Positions 1 through 7,794 are shown, counted from the first letter of the stretch. The stretch is 38,019 bases of DNA from Mycolicibacterium llatzerense (GCF_000878195.1 NZ_JXST01000051.1:1-38019), one strand, 5' to 3'. A program made the numbers and translations. The notes: generated by a model from the letters alone, not told the origin.

Positions 1-264
1 GACGTCGTACTTTTCGATGGCGCGGCGCATGGTGGCGCCCCAGCCGCAGCCGACGTCGAGCAGCGTCATCCCGGGGGCCAGGCCCAGCTTGCCCAGCGCC
101 AGGTCGATTTTCGCCATCTGCGCTTGTTCGAGTGTCATGTCGTCGCGCTCGAAGTATGCGCAGCTGTAGGTCTGGCTGGGGTCCAGGAACAGTCTGAAGA
201 AGTCGTCGGACAGGTCGTAGTGAGCTTGAACGTCCGCGAAATGCGGTTGAAGTTTCTGCGCCAT
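1..264 (-). CDS. Mycolic acid cyclopropane synthase family methyltransferase, partial (5' part)
   Basis: SAM-dependent methyltransferase that modifies double bonds of meromycolate chains of cell-wall mycolic acids (family knowledge: CmaA/MmaA/PcaA). Only the first 88 codons are present; the gene runs off the left edge. The ATG at 264 is preceded by GGAAGG. The visible part starts MAQKLQPHF and carries the AHYDLSDDFF and TYSCAYFE motifs (Cys35, a conserved active-site residue of the family) and the SAM-binding LLDVGCGWG at 68-76. By my count it differs from the corresponding part of the gene at 2406-3269 at only 10 of 264 bases, and at one of the first 189, so it is a very recent duplicate or a product of gene conversion. 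The exact reaction (cyclopropanation or other) cannot be assigned from this fragment. It shares strand with the fasciclin gene upstream; the 122-base gap may hold its own promoter. Confidence 0.9.
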   Translation of the reverse strand, partial: MAQKLQPHFADVQAHYDLSDDFFRLFLDPSQTYSCAYFERDDMTLEQAQMAKIDLALGKLGLAPGMTLLDVGCGWGATMRRAIEKYDV

Positions 265-386
265 GATGTTCCTTCCGGGCCGTTGGCCTGGATTTAGTGG
301 GTTATGAAAAACGTTGAACTGCAGCGGATGTCGATCTGACGGCTTCGACTCCGGCTGCCCCAGCGCCGGATCGCGTCGTGCTTCCG

Positions 387-1052
387 TCAGGTCGGCGGCA
401 TCAGGACCGAGTCGATCATGTACACCGTCGCATTCGCGGTCTTGATTCCGCCGCATACCAGCGCCGCGTCATTGACTTTCAGATCTGCGCCGTCGCCGGT
501 AACGCGCACCGGCGAGCTCTCGAGGGTCGTGTGGTTCCCGCCCACCGCCGCGGGCGAGAGTTGGCCTTGCACAACGTGATACGTGAGGATTTTGGTCAGG
601 GTGGCGGAGTCCGTTTTGAGTGAATCCAGGGTCGCTGCCGGCAGCTTCTTGAAGGCATCATCGGTGGGCGCGAAAACGGTGTATTCGCCACTGTTCAGAG
701 TCGCGACCAGGTTGACGTTCGGGTTCAGTTTGCCCGACAGAGCCGCCGTGAGCGTGGTCAACATCGGATTGTCGGAGGCAGCCGTCGCGACCGGGTGTAA
801 CCCCATCCCGGCGACCGAACCCGGCCCGGCGGGAACCTGCTGTGCGTAGGCCTGGCAACCGGTGCCCACGAGTGCCGTGACGGGCGGAGCCGATGTCACT
901 GCCGTGGCAGCACTTGGCATCGACGCCATGTTTGTACTTGGCGCAGCCGAGGGTGCCGACTTGGTGCTGGCGTCCGAACACGCTGATAAGCCGATGACGG
1001 CGACGATCGACATGCCTGCGGCCGCGATGTGTCGATAGCGAGGGTGTTGCAT
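387..1052 (-). CDS. MPT83/MPT70-like fasciclin-domain lipoprotein
   Basis: Exported lipoprotein of 221 residues. The signal peptide ends in the lipobox LSAC with Cys25 as the lipidation site, followed by a Ser/Ala/Thr-rich linker of about 35 residues and one fasciclin (FAS1) domain from about residue 85 to the C terminus (FAPTDDAFKKLP, ILTYHVVQG, TANATVYMIDSVLMPP). The GTGCQAYAQQVP segment and the domain closely follow M. tuberculosis MPT83/MPT70 as I remember them. The lipobox points to the MPT83 rather than the secreted MPT70 form. FAS1 domains generally act in surface adhesion; the precise role here is unknown. The start at 1052 is chosen because AAAGGAG lies just upstream and the signal peptide begins there; the frame is open further upstream to 1265 but has no signal-like sequence. 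A SigK-like promoter lies at 1105-1132. Confidence 0.9.
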   Translation of the reverse strand: MQHPRYRHIAAAGMSIVAVIGLSACSDASTKSAPSAAPSTNMASMPSAATAVTSAPPVTALVGTGCQAYAQQVPAGPGSVAGMGLHPVATAASDNPMLTTLTAALSGKLNPNVNLVATLNSGEYTVFAPTDDAFKKLPAATLDSLKTDSATLTKILTYHVVQGQLSPAAVGGNHTTLESSPVRVTGDGADLKVNDAALVCGGIKTANATVYMIDSVLMPPT

Positions 1053-1104
1053 CCGGGTCTCCTTTGTGCGGACGACTGCCGCCGTGGTTTGTTCTTTGTT
1101 TACT

Positions 1105-1132
1105 GATTCGGAACCCTGACGCTTTTGGATAG
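1105..1132 (-). promoter_or_regulatory. Candidate SigK-type promoter for the fasciclin lipoprotein
   Basis: On the minus strand CTATCC (1127-1132) is followed after 15 bases by CCGAATC (1105-1111), about 46 bases before the start codon at 1052. The mycobacterial SigK consensus is CCATCC and CCGAAT about 16-17 bases apart, and mpt83/mpt70 are known SigK targets in M. tuberculosis. The -10 matches fully; the -35 has one mismatch and the spacer is one or two bases short. Assignment is inference from these matches. Confidence 0.5.
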
Positions 1133-1285
1133 GTCTGCGGGCAGATGGAATGAGGGTTGTCCGCCAACGTGATTCGACTGACGGGAGGAAGCTGCCAGAT
1201 TCGTGTACCCGAAGACACCGAATTCGCTGCCGCACCCATCCGGGCCGCCCTTGGTTCCGAATCACTCCTGCGACCCGCAGCGTGA

Positions 1286-1515
1286 GATTTCACCAACTAC
1301 GCCCAGCGGGTGGAGGAGGCGTGGGGTACGGAGTATCGGCGCGGCCGGTGGTTCCACAAGTTGGTCGGGGTGCCGACGATCGCGAGCCTGGGGCTGCGCG
1401 TACTCGGCACCGTCGGCAACCCGTCAGTTCGCACGCGCATGCTGTTCCGGGAACAGTGGGCCGGTCCGGACTCCCTCGGGAGTCACGGTGCGGACCCGCG
1501 AGGGAGTCGGTCCTA
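1286..1515 (+). pseudogene. Possible C-terminal remnant of a geranylgeranyl-reductase-like oxidoreductase
   Basis: A plus-strand frame opens just after a TGA at 1283 and runs to TAG at 1513. It contains YAQRVEEAWGTEYRRGRWF followed by HKLVGVPTIASLGLRVLG. This resembles the alpha-helical C terminus of geranylgeranyl-reductase/MenJ-type FAD oxidoreductases, where a similar GRLF-K-IG-P pattern occurs. No N-terminal FAD domain is present upstream; a GTG at 1310 could start a 68-residue peptide but has no ribosome binding site. I read it as the leftover end of a lost gene. The family match rests on memory of short motifs only. Confidence 0.3.
1469..1508 (-). terminator. Inverted repeat downstream of the mmaA4-like gene
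   Basis: GACTCCCTCG (1469-1478) and CGAGGGAGTC (1499-1508) form a perfect 10-bp stem starting 5 bases after the stop codon of the minus-strand gene at 1513-2397. The left arm also starts a shorter hairpin (GACTCCC/GGGAGTC). No T-tract follows, which is common for mycobacterial terminators. It lies within the end of the plus-strand remnant. Confidence 0.55.
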
Positions 1516-2397
1516 GGTCGCGTCCTTGCGGTACGCGGCGAGAGTGACGTCCAGCAGGCCTTCGGTGAAGTAGCGTTCGCAGCCGCGCAGGTACTTCATG
1601 AAGCGCTGGTAGACCTCTTCAGATTGCACTTCGACGGCTTTGTCGTGGTTCGACTCGAGTGCGTTTCCCCAGATGTTGAGGGTGCGGATGTAATGCGGCC
1701 GCAGGGACAGGGTCTCGATGTCGGTAAATCCTGCGTGCTCACCGTGCTCGACCATCATGTTCGTCGTCGGAATTCGCCCACCCGGGAAGATCTCCGTGAC
1801 GATGAATTTGATGAATCGGGCCGTCTCGAAGGTGACCTTCTTGCCATCGGCATGCAACTCATACGGGTGATAGCCGACGCTGCTCTGAATGGTCATGCGA
1901 CCGTCGTCGGGCAGAATTTCATGGCAGTTCTTGAAGAAATCCGGATAACGTTCGAAACCGAAATGTTCGAAGGCTTCGATGGACACGATCCGGTCGACGG
2001 GGTCGTTGAACTGCTCCCAACCACGCAGTAGCACGCGGCGGCTCCGCGGCGAATCGATATCGTCGAGGAGCTGCTGAGTGAAGGCCTGCTGGTTCTTCGA
2101 CAACGTGAGTCCGATGACGTTTACGTCATACTTCTCGACCGCGCGTTTGGCGGTGGCGCCCCAGCCGCATCCGATGTCCAACAACGTCATACCTGGTTTG
2201 AGATCGAGCTTGTCGAGGTTCAGGTCGATCTTCGCGATCTGCGCCTGCTCAAGTGTCAGCGTCGATGGTTCGAAATAGGCACAACTGTAGGTTCGCGTCG
2301 GGTCCTGGAACAGGGCGAAAAAATCGTCGGACAGGTCGTAGTGGGCTTGGATTTCCTCGAAGTGTGGTCGCATTTCATCATTGGAACCATTGGACAT
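1513..2397 (-). CDS. mmaA4: Mycolic acid methyltransferase, MmaA4/Hma-like
   Basis: SAM-dependent methyltransferase of 294 residues that acts on meromycolic acid chains. The SAM-binding LLDIGCGWG is near residues 73-81 and the conserved Cys sits at 39 (TYSCAYFE). Where cyclopropane synthases have SIGAFEHFG this protein has SIEAFEHFG, and it also carries QSSVGYHPYE, RPHYIRTLNIWG and RGCERYFTE. These match MmaA4 (Hma), the enzyme that adds a methyl and a hydroxyl to give hydroxymycolate, the precursor of methoxy- and ketomycolates. The ATG at 2397 is preceded by GGAGAAG, which overlaps the last codons of the upstream methyltransferase; the gap is only 8 bases, so the two are probably co-transcribed and translationally coupled. 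An open frame continues upstream but is only the out-of-frame shadow of that neighbour. A hairpin at 1469-1508 likely ends the transcript. Confidence 0.88.
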   Translation of the reverse strand: MSNGSNDEMRPHFEEIQAHYDLSDDFFALFQDPTRTYSCAYFEPSTLTLEQAQIAKIDLNLDKLDLKPGMTLLDIGCGWGATAKRAVEKYDVNVIGLTLSKNQQAFTQQLLDDIDSPRSRRVLLRGWEQFNDPVDRIVSIEAFEHFGFERYPDFFKNCHEILPDDGRMTIQSSVGYHPYELHADGKKVTFETARFIKFIVTEIFPGGRIPTTNMMVEHGEHAGFTDIETLSLRPHYIRTLNIWGNALESNHDKAVEVQSEEVYQRFMKYLRGCERYFTEGLLDVTLAAYRKDAT

Positions 2398-2405
2398 GAA
2401 TCTGT

Positions 2406-3269
2406 TTACTTCTCCAGGGTGAATTGGTCGACATCGACTTGGCGCAGCCGGAAACCCTTTGCGCACCCGGTCAGGTATTTCATGTATCGGTCGTAGACCT
2501 CGACCGATTGCACTGCGATGGCTTCGTCGCGGTGGGCTTCCAGGGCTTCGGCCCAGAGGTCGAGTGTTTTCGCGTAGTGCGGTTGCAGCGATTGGACCCG
2601 GGTCACGTTGAATCCGGCTGCGGTGGCGTGCTCTTCCACCATCGCGGTGGACGGCAGCCGGCCGCCCGGGAAGATCTCCGTGGTGATGAATTTGATGAAT
2701 CGAGCCAGCTCGAAGGTGATCGGAATACCGAGTTCCGCAGCCTGGCGTGGGTCGAAGCCACAGATGGAGTGCAGCAGCATGATGCCGTCGGGTGGGAGGG
2801 CGTTGTAGGCCATCTGGAAGAACGCTGGGTAGCGGTCGTGGCCGAAGTGTTCGAATGCGCCGATGGAGACGATCCGGTCGACTGTTCCGTCGTATTGTTC
2901 CCAGCCTTCGAGCAGGACGTGGCGGGAGCGGGTGGTGTCCATGTTGTCGAAGAGTTGTTGGACGTGGGCGGCTTGATTTTTGGACAGTGTCAGGCCGACG
3001 ACGTTGACGTCGTACTTTTCGATGGCGCGGCGCATGGTGGCGCCCCAGCCGCAGCCGACGTCGAGCAGCGTCATCCCGGGGGCCAGGCCCAGCTTGCCCA
3101 GCGCCAGGTCGATTTTCGCCATCTGTGCTTGTTCGAGTGTCATGTCGTCGCGCTCGAAGTATGCGCAGCTGTAGGTCTGGCTGGGGTCCAGGAAGAGCCT
3201 GAAGAAGTCGTCGGACAGGTCGTAGTGAGCTTGGACGTCCGCGAAGTGCGGTTTGAGTTTGTCTGCCAT
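2406..3269 (-). CDS. Mycolic acid cyclopropane synthase family methyltransferase (CmaA/MmaA2/PcaA-like)
   Basis: 287 residues, the standard length for CmaA/PcaA/MmaA2. The SAM motif LLDVGCGWG is at 68-76, and Cys35 and Glu140 (SIGAFEHFG) occupy the positions of the bicarbonate-binding active site of this family. The TGCAK segment and the end DQFTLEK are typical. These features fit transfer of a methylene from SAM to a cis double bond of the meromycolate chain, but I cannot tell whether the product is a proximal or distal cyclopropane or a methyl-branched trans alkene. The start at 3269 has GGAAGG just upstream and aligns with family starts. It is first of a two-gene operon with the MmaA4-like gene, and its 5' part is almost the same as the truncated gene at 1-264. 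Confidence 0.92.
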   Translation of the reverse strand: MADKLKPHFADVQAHYDLSDDFFRLFLDPSQTYSCAYFERDDMTLEQAQMAKIDLALGKLGLAPGMTLLDVGCGWGATMRRAIEKYDVNVVGLTLSKNQAAHVQQLFDNMDTTRSRHVLLEGWEQYDGTVDRIVSIGAFEHFGHDRYPAFFQMAYNALPPDGIMLLHSICGFDPRQAAELGIPITFELARFIKFITTEIFPGGRLPSTAMVEEHATAAGFNVTRVQSLQPHYAKTLDLWAEALEAHRDEAIAVQSVEVYDRYMKYLTGCAKGFRLRQVDVDQFTLEK

Positions 3270-3639
3270 GGCTTTTCCTTCCCGGCAGTGGATGTGGAGT
3301 GCTGTCACGTACACATCTGTCGGGCCGGCCACAGCGACGGTCCCTACGCGATGCGATGTTCAGAACACGTAAGCGGGGGCAGCGTGGTTCGCCGGACCAG
3401 CCAGGCATTCATTCGGGTATTCGTCGCCAAACTTCAGTTGGATGGCGCGAACATCGAAATTGATGGGTACGAACTGCTGAAGCAATGGAGTTGGGCAGGA
3501 ATCAGCAGGGCAGGACGTCGCGGTCCGGCGGCGCCCACGCTGCTGGAGCGATCATCCAGAGACGTCCCGAATATATTGGCCGACCGCCTTCCAGTGAAGC
3601 AACGACTCAGCTGCTAGGCAAGTGGAAACGCGGCAACAG
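3270..3639. other. Intergenic region without a supported gene
   Basis: About 370 bases between the start of the methyltransferase operon and the end of the membrane protein gene at 3640. It must contain the methyltransferase promoter, but no clear -10/-35 pair, hairpin or repeat stands out. Frames crossing it have no family resemblance and no ribosome binding site. Confidence 0.5.
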
Positions 3640-4269
3640 TCACCGAGATTCGGGGCGCGCCGGGCGCAGGCCCGCGGACCGCAGCTCCAGCGCTGCCAAT
3701 TTCCGGATCGCGATGGTGTCGTGGGTGCGCCAGGCGGTCACCGGGTCGTCGGAGACCTCGGTGAGCTTGGCCAACGGCCGGTTGGCCAGCGCCCGCAACG
3801 CCAGCAGCTGTTCGCCGGCGTCGGTCGAGGCCAACGTCACCGCCGTCCACTTGCGCCGGAAGAACCGGATCCGCAGCACCAGCCACGGCATCGCCACGGC
3901 CAGGATCGGCGGCAACGCCACCGCCAGCGCCAGCACCCACGCCAGCCAGCTGGCCGTGCTGTTCAGGCTGTCACCGGCGCCCGCGATGTCGACGGCGGCG
4001 CTGCCGGCCGATCGCAACGGACCCCCGAAGGCCTTCCCGATCAGGGGAATCCCGTCGGCGTTGTGGCCGGCAGAGGCCAGGCTGTCGGCGACGCCGCCGG
4101 CGCCGTCGTGCACCTGACGCCCGACGTCGGCGATGGTGGCGATGGCGCTGTGCACCGCGACGCCGACCGAGATCCAGATGACGAACCACACCAGCGCGAC
4201 GACGTCGCTGGTCAGCTGGGCGAGCAACCGGCCCGGCGTCCGGGCGTAGGGCACGTAGCGCGAACTCAT
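3640..4269 (-). CDS. Conserved membrane protein, Rv0779c-like
   Basis: 209-residue protein with two hydrophobic segments: one near residues 20-42 (VVALVWFVIWISVGVAV) and one near 113-138 (ASWLAWVLALAVALPPILAV). The segment between them, rich in Gly, Ala and Ser, is probably outside the membrane, and a charged C-terminal tail of about 70 residues follows. Length and position, divergent from purC, match Rv0779c, a conserved membrane protein of unknown function. The ATG at 4269 begins MSSRYVPYARTPG and lies 30 bases from the purC start; the frame is open upstream into purC but that stretch is antisense. No catalytic motif is visible and no function is proposed. Confidence 0.85.
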   Translation of the reverse strand: MSSRYVPYARTPGRLLAQLTSDVVALVWFVIWISVGVAVHSAIATIADVGRQVHDGAGGVADSLASAGHNADGIPLIGKAFGGPLRSAGSAAVDIAGAGDSLNSTASWLAWVLALAVALPPILAVAMPWLVLRIRFFRRKWTAVTLASTDAGEQLLALRALANRPLAKLTEVSDDPVTAWRTHDTIAIRKLAALELRSAGLRPARPESR

Positions 4270-4287
4270 ACCAGCTATCCCAACAGA

Positions 4288-4293
4288 TAGGGT
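4288..4293 (+). promoter_or_regulatory. -10 element of a leaderless purC transcript
   Basis: TAGGGT followed by six bases and the purC ATG at 4300. TANNNT 6-9 bases before a start codon is the typical arrangement of mycobacterial leaderless mRNAs, with transcription starting at the A of ATG. There is no Shine-Dalgarno before purC. Confidence 0.6.
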
Positions 4294-4299
4294 GGTCCG

Positions 4300-5199
4300 A
4301 TGCGCCCAGCTTTGTCCGACTACCGGCATCTGACCAGCGGTAAGGTTCGCGACCTGTACCGCATCGACGACGACCACCTGCTGTTCGTCGCGTCAGACCG
4401 GATTTCGGCGTTCGACTACGTGCTCGACAGCGAGATTCCGGACAAGGGCCGGGTCCTGACCGCCATGAGCGTCTTCTTCTTCGACTACCTGGCCGAGCAG
4501 CTGGGCACCGCCAACCACCTCGCCGGCCCGGCCGACGACGAGCGCATCCCCGCCGAGGTGCTGGGCCGCGCCCTGGTGGTGCGCAGCCTGGAGATGATGC
4601 CGGTCGAGTGCGTGGCGCGCGGATACCTCACCGGTTCGGGGCTCATCGACTACCGCAAGACGGGGCAGGTGTGCGGTATTGCCCTGCCCGCGGGGCTGAC
4701 CGAGGCCAGCCCCTTCGCCGAGCCGCTGTTCACGCCGGCGACCAAGGCGGAGATCGGTGCGCACGACGAGAACATCGCGTTCGACGCCGTCGAGAAGCTG
4801 GTGGGTACCGAGCGGGCCGAGCAGCTGCGCGACGAGACCCTGAAGGTCTACAGCGCCGCCGCCGCGCACGCGCTCACCAAGGGAATCATCTTGGCGGACA
4901 CCAAGTTCGAGTTCGGGATCGACGCCGACGGCACTCTGGTGCTGGCCGACGAGGTGCTGACGCCGGACTCGTCCCGGTACTGGCCGGTCGACGGCTATAC
5001 CGAAGGCGTGGTGCAGCCCAGCTTCGACAAGCAGTTCGTCCGCAACTGGCTGACCGGGCCGGACTCCGGCTGGGACCGCGCCGGTGACACCCCGCCACCG
5101 GCGTTGCCCGACGACATCGTCGAGGCGACTCGGGCGCGGTACATCGAAGCGTACGAACGGATTTCGGGTCGCCGCTTCGCCGACTGGATCGGCGCATGA
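4300..5199 (+). CDS. purC: Phosphoribosylaminoimidazole-succinocarboxamide synthase
   Basis: SAICAR synthetase, which joins CAIR and aspartate using ATP in de novo purine synthesis. 299 residues, close to the usual actinobacterial length. Family motifs seen include SGKVRDLYRIDDDHLLFVASDRISAFD near the N terminus (residues about 11-38), VECVARGYLTGSG and IILADTKFEFG, which hold the ATP and CAIR sites. The ATG at 4300 directly follows a TANNNT element, so the message is probably leaderless. The stop codon overlaps the start of the oligopeptidase gene (ATGA at 5196-5199), indicating a two-gene transcript. The other purine genes of the window (purS, purQ, purL, purF, purM) follow on the same strand. 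Confidence 0.97.
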   Translation: MRPALSDYRHLTSGKVRDLYRIDDDHLLFVASDRISAFDYVLDSEIPDKGRVLTAMSVFFFDYLAEQLGTANHLAGPADDERIPAEVLGRALVVRSLEMMPVECVARGYLTGSGLIDYRKTGQVCGIALPAGLTEASPFAEPLFTPATKAEIGAHDENIAFDAVEKLVGTERAEQLRDETLKVYSAAAAHALTKGIILADTKFEFGIDADGTLVLADEVLTPDSSRYWPVDGYTEGVVQPSFDKQFVRNWLTGPDSGWDRAGDTPPPALPDDIVEATRARYIEAYERISGRRFADWIGA

Positions 5200-7352
5200 G
5201 CCAGCCTCCCGTCGCCAAGAAGGTCGAACACCGCCGCGAGCACCACGGCGACGTGTTCATCGACCCGTACGAGTGGATGCGGGACAAGAACGATCCCGAG
5301 GTGCTCGCGCTCCTGAATGCGGAGAACGCCTACACCGAGGAGATCACCGCGCCGCTGGAGCCGTTGCGGCAGAAGATCTTCGACGAGATCAAGGCCCGCA
5401 CCAAGGAGACCGACCTCTCGGTGCCGACGCGCCGCGGCGACTGGTGGTACTACGCGCGCAGCTTCGAGGGCAAGCAGTACAGCGTCCACTGCCGTTGCCC
5501 CATCAGCGATCCCGACGACTGGACGCCGCCGCAGCTCGATGAGCACACCGAGGTCCCCGGCGAACAGGTGTTGCTGGACGAGAATGTCGAGGCCGAGGGC
5601 CACGACTTCTTCTCGCTCGGCGCGGCCACCGTCAGCGTCGACGCCAACATCCTGGCGTACTCCGTCGACACCGTCGGTGACGAGCGATACACGTTGAAGT
5701 TCAAGGACTTACGTACCGGCGAGCTGTACGACGACCGGATCACCGGCATCGGCGCCGGTGGTACCTGGGCGGCCGACAACCGCACGCTGTACTACGTCAC
5801 GGTCGATGACGCCTGGCGTCCGGACACCGTGTGGCGGCACCGGCTGGGTTCCGGGCTGCCCGGCGAGAAGGTGCACCACGAATCCGACGAACGGTTCTGG
5901 GTCGGGGTCGGCCGCACCCGCAGCGACAAGTACGTCTTCATCGCCGCGGGCAGCGCCGTCACCTCCGAGGTGCGGTACGCCGACGCGGGCGACGCCAAAG
6001 CCGAGTTCGCAGTGGTGTTGCCGCGCAAGGACTCTGTGGAGTACTCGGTCGAGCACGCGGTGATCGGCGGCGAGGACCGGTTCCTGATCCTGCACAACGA
6101 CGGCGCGGAGAACTTCACGCTGGTAGATGTGCCGGTTTCCGATGCCCCGCTGGCCGGCCTGACGAACGCCCGGACGCTGATCGAGCACCGCGACGACGTC
6201 CGCCTGGACGGTGTCGATGCCTTCGCCGACCAGTTGGTGATCAGCTACCGCAGCGAAGCTCTGCCGCGAATCCAGCTGTGGCCCTTGGATTCCGACGGCA
6301 ACTACGGCGATCCTCAGGAGATCACCTTCGAGTCGGAGTTGATGTCGGTAGGCCTGTCGGGCAACCCGAACTGGTCGTCGCCGCGGCTGCGGGTGGGGGC
6401 GACGTCGTTCGTCATCCCGGTGCGGATCTATGACCTGGACCTGGCCACCGGCGAGCGAATCCTCCTGCGCGAGCAGCCGGTTCTCGGCGACTACCGGCCG
6501 GCGGACTACCTGGAGCGCCGGGATTGGGCCGTCGCGCCCGACGGCACGAAGGTGCCGCTGTCGGTCATCCAGCGGGCCGGTGCGCCGACCCCGGCGCCGG
6601 CGCTGCTGTACGGCTACGGCGCCTACGAGTCCTGCGAGGACCCGCGCTTCTCGATCGCGCGGCTGTCGCTGCTGGACCGTGGCGTGGTGTTCGTCATCGC
6701 CCACGTGCGTGGCGGTGGCGAGCTTGGCCGTGGCTGGTACGAGCACGGCAAGCTGCTGCAGAAGAAGAACACCTTCACCGACTTCATCAGTGCCGCAGAG
6801 CATCTGATCGCCACCGGGGTCACCCGGCCGGAGAACCTGGTGGCCCTCGGCGGTAGCGCCGGCGGTCTGCTGATGGGTGCGGTGGCCAACATGGCGCCGC
6901 AGTTGTTCGCCGGGATTCTGGCGCAGGTGCCGTTCGTCGACGCGCTCACCACCATCCTCGATCCGTCGCTGCCGCTCACCGTCACCGAATGGGACGAGTG
7001 GGGCAATCCGTTGGCGGACAAGGACGTTTACGAGTACATGAAGTCCTACACGCCGTACGAGAACGTGACGGCGCAGGAGTATCCGGCGATTCTTGCGATG
7101 ACGTCGCTGAACGACACCCGGGTCTACTACGTCGAACCGGCCAAATGGGTTGCCGCCCTGCGTAGCACCAAGACCGACGACCATCCCGTCCTGCTCAAGA
7201 CCGAGATGGCCGCCGGACACGGTGGCACCAGCGGGCGCTATGAGCGGTGGAAGGAAGCGGCGTTCCAATACGCGTGGGTGCTAGCCACCGCGGACCGCGA
7301 CAAATATGGCAGCGGCCAGGTAGATGACCTCCTCGACGGAGCGCACGCTTAG
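5196..7352 (+). CDS. ptrB: Oligopeptidase B (S9A prolyl oligopeptidase family)
   Basis: Cytoplasmic serine peptidase of 718 residues that cleaves short peptides after Arg or Lys (family knowledge). An N-terminal seven-bladed propeller covers roughly residues 1-410 and begins with the typical VEHRREHHGDVFIDPYEWM. The C-terminal alpha/beta hydrolase domain has GGSAGG with Ser554, the Asp of SLNDTRV at 640 and the His of AAGHGG at 675 as the expected catalytic triad. The start overlaps the purC stop by ATGA, so it is co-translated with purC. In M. tuberculosis the equivalent gene is annotated as two pieces, ptrBa and ptrBb; here the frame is uninterrupted and all three catalytic residues are present. 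The last 72 bases overlap the convergent DoxX gene. Confidence 0.95.
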   Translation: MSQPPVAKKVEHRREHHGDVFIDPYEWMRDKNDPEVLALLNAENAYTEEITAPLEPLRQKIFDEIKARTKETDLSVPTRRGDWWYYARSFEGKQYSVHCRCPISDPDDWTPPQLDEHTEVPGEQVLLDENVEAEGHDFFSLGAATVSVDANILAYSVDTVGDERYTLKFKDLRTGELYDDRITGIGAGGTWAADNRTLYYVTVDDAWRPDTVWRHRLGSGLPGEKVHHESDERFWVGVGRTRSDKYVFIAAGSAVTSEVRYADAGDAKAEFAVVLPRKDSVEYSVEHAVIGGEDRFLILHNDGAENFTLVDVPVSDAPLAGLTNARTLIEHRDDVRLDGVDAFADQLVISYRSEALPRIQLWPLDSDGNYGDPQEITFESELMSVGLSGNPNWSSPRLRVGATSFVIPVRIYDLDLATGERILLREQPVLGDYRPADYLERRDWAVAPDGTKVPLSVIQRAGAPTPAPALLYGYGAYESCEDPRFSIARLSLLDRGVVFVIAHVRGGGELGRGWYEHGKLLQKKNTFTDFISAAEHLIATGVTRPENLVALGGSAGGLLMGAVANMAPQLFAGILAQVPFVDALTTILDPSLPLTVTEWDEWGNPLADKDVYEYMKSYTPYENVTAQEYPAILAMTSLNDTRVYYVEPAKWVAALRSTKTDDHPVLLKTEMAAGHGGTSGRYERWKEAAFQYAWVLATADRDKYGSGQVDDLLDGAHA

Positions 7353-7745
7353 GTTCGATGCCATCGAAGGCGGGGTATCGGGCATCTGCGCGGCATAGAT
7401 GTTGGCGGGAAACATGGCCAGCATCAACAGGAACAGGCAGATGGCCGCGGCGACGCGGGTGGGCGGGTACAGCAGGCCGGCCGCGCCGAGCAGTTCGAGC
7501 ACGCCCGTGACCGTCACCAGCAGCTCTGGCGACGGCAGCCGCGGCGGGACGATCGCGATCATGTCGCCGCGCATGCCGGGAACGAAATGCGCGATCCCCG
7601 TCATGACGAACATCAGCGCCAGGCCGACCGCGATGGCGCTCGGCCAGCTGTTGACGTAGGCAACCCCGAGCCAGCCCACAGTGCGGGCGCCCAGGCTGCC
7701 CAGAACGAGAGCAAGAAGTACGGCCACGAACTGCGCCTCCCTCAT
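7281..7745 (-). CDS. DoxX family membrane protein
   Basis: 154-residue membrane protein with four predicted hydrophobic segments: about residues 5-30, 37-58, 78-97 and 99-118, then a last one near 138-152. The order and the pattern GIAHFVPGMRGDMIAIVPP, TGVLELLGAAGLL are typical of the DoxX/DoxD-like family, whose members are often linked to redox or quinone processes but have no settled activity. It is divergent from a TetR regulator with a shared 61-base promoter region that carries a repeated operator-like motif, so the regulator very probably controls it. The ATG at 7745 has no evident Shine-Dalgarno; the frame ends inside ptrB on the opposite strand (overlap 72 bases). Confidence 0.85.
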   Translation of the reverse strand: MREAQFVAVLLALVLGSLGARTVGWLGVAYVNSWPSAIAVGLALMFVMTGIAHFVPGMRGDMIAIVPPRLPSPELLVTVTGVLELLGAAGLLYPPTRVAAAICLFLLMLAMFPANIYAAQMPDTPPSMASNLSVRSVEEVIYLAAAIFVAVRGG

Positions 7746-7793
7746 CTAGTCGGTGTCTAGATTGAGGATAGCGCTGAACTAGTCGCTGTCAAG
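7746..7793. promoter_or_regulatory. Two operator-like direct repeats between doxX and tetR
   Basis: CTAGTCGGTGTCTAG (7746-7760) and CTAGTCGCTGTCAAG (7779-7793) match at 12 of 15 positions and start 33 bases apart, about three helical turns. The first lies against the DoxX start codon; the second covers the DoxX -35 and abuts the tetR -10. This is where a TetR repressor would be expected to bind to control both genes. Confidence 0.55.
7765..7792 (-). promoter_or_regulatory. Promoter of the DoxX gene
   Basis: On the minus strand TTGACA (7787-7792), a 16-base spacer and TATCCT (7765-7770) form a near-consensus sigma-A promoter, about 20 bases upstream of the DoxX start at 7745. Confidence 0.65.
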
Positions 7794-7794
7794 A

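Noticed and set aside
1203..1547. Plus-strand frame overlapping the methyltransferase end
   Set aside because: Shadow frame with no ribosome site; the only resemblance in this region is in the other frame at 1286-1515.
2398..3408. Upstream extension of the mmaA4-like frame through the next methyltransferase gene
   Set aside because: It is the out-of-frame shadow of the gene at 2406-3269; translation is Arg/Pro-rich and a good ribosome site marks the true start at 2397.
3485..4290. Plus-strand frames across 3485-4290
   Set aside because: Antisense to the Rv0779c-like membrane gene; Arg/Gln/Ser-rich translations without domains.
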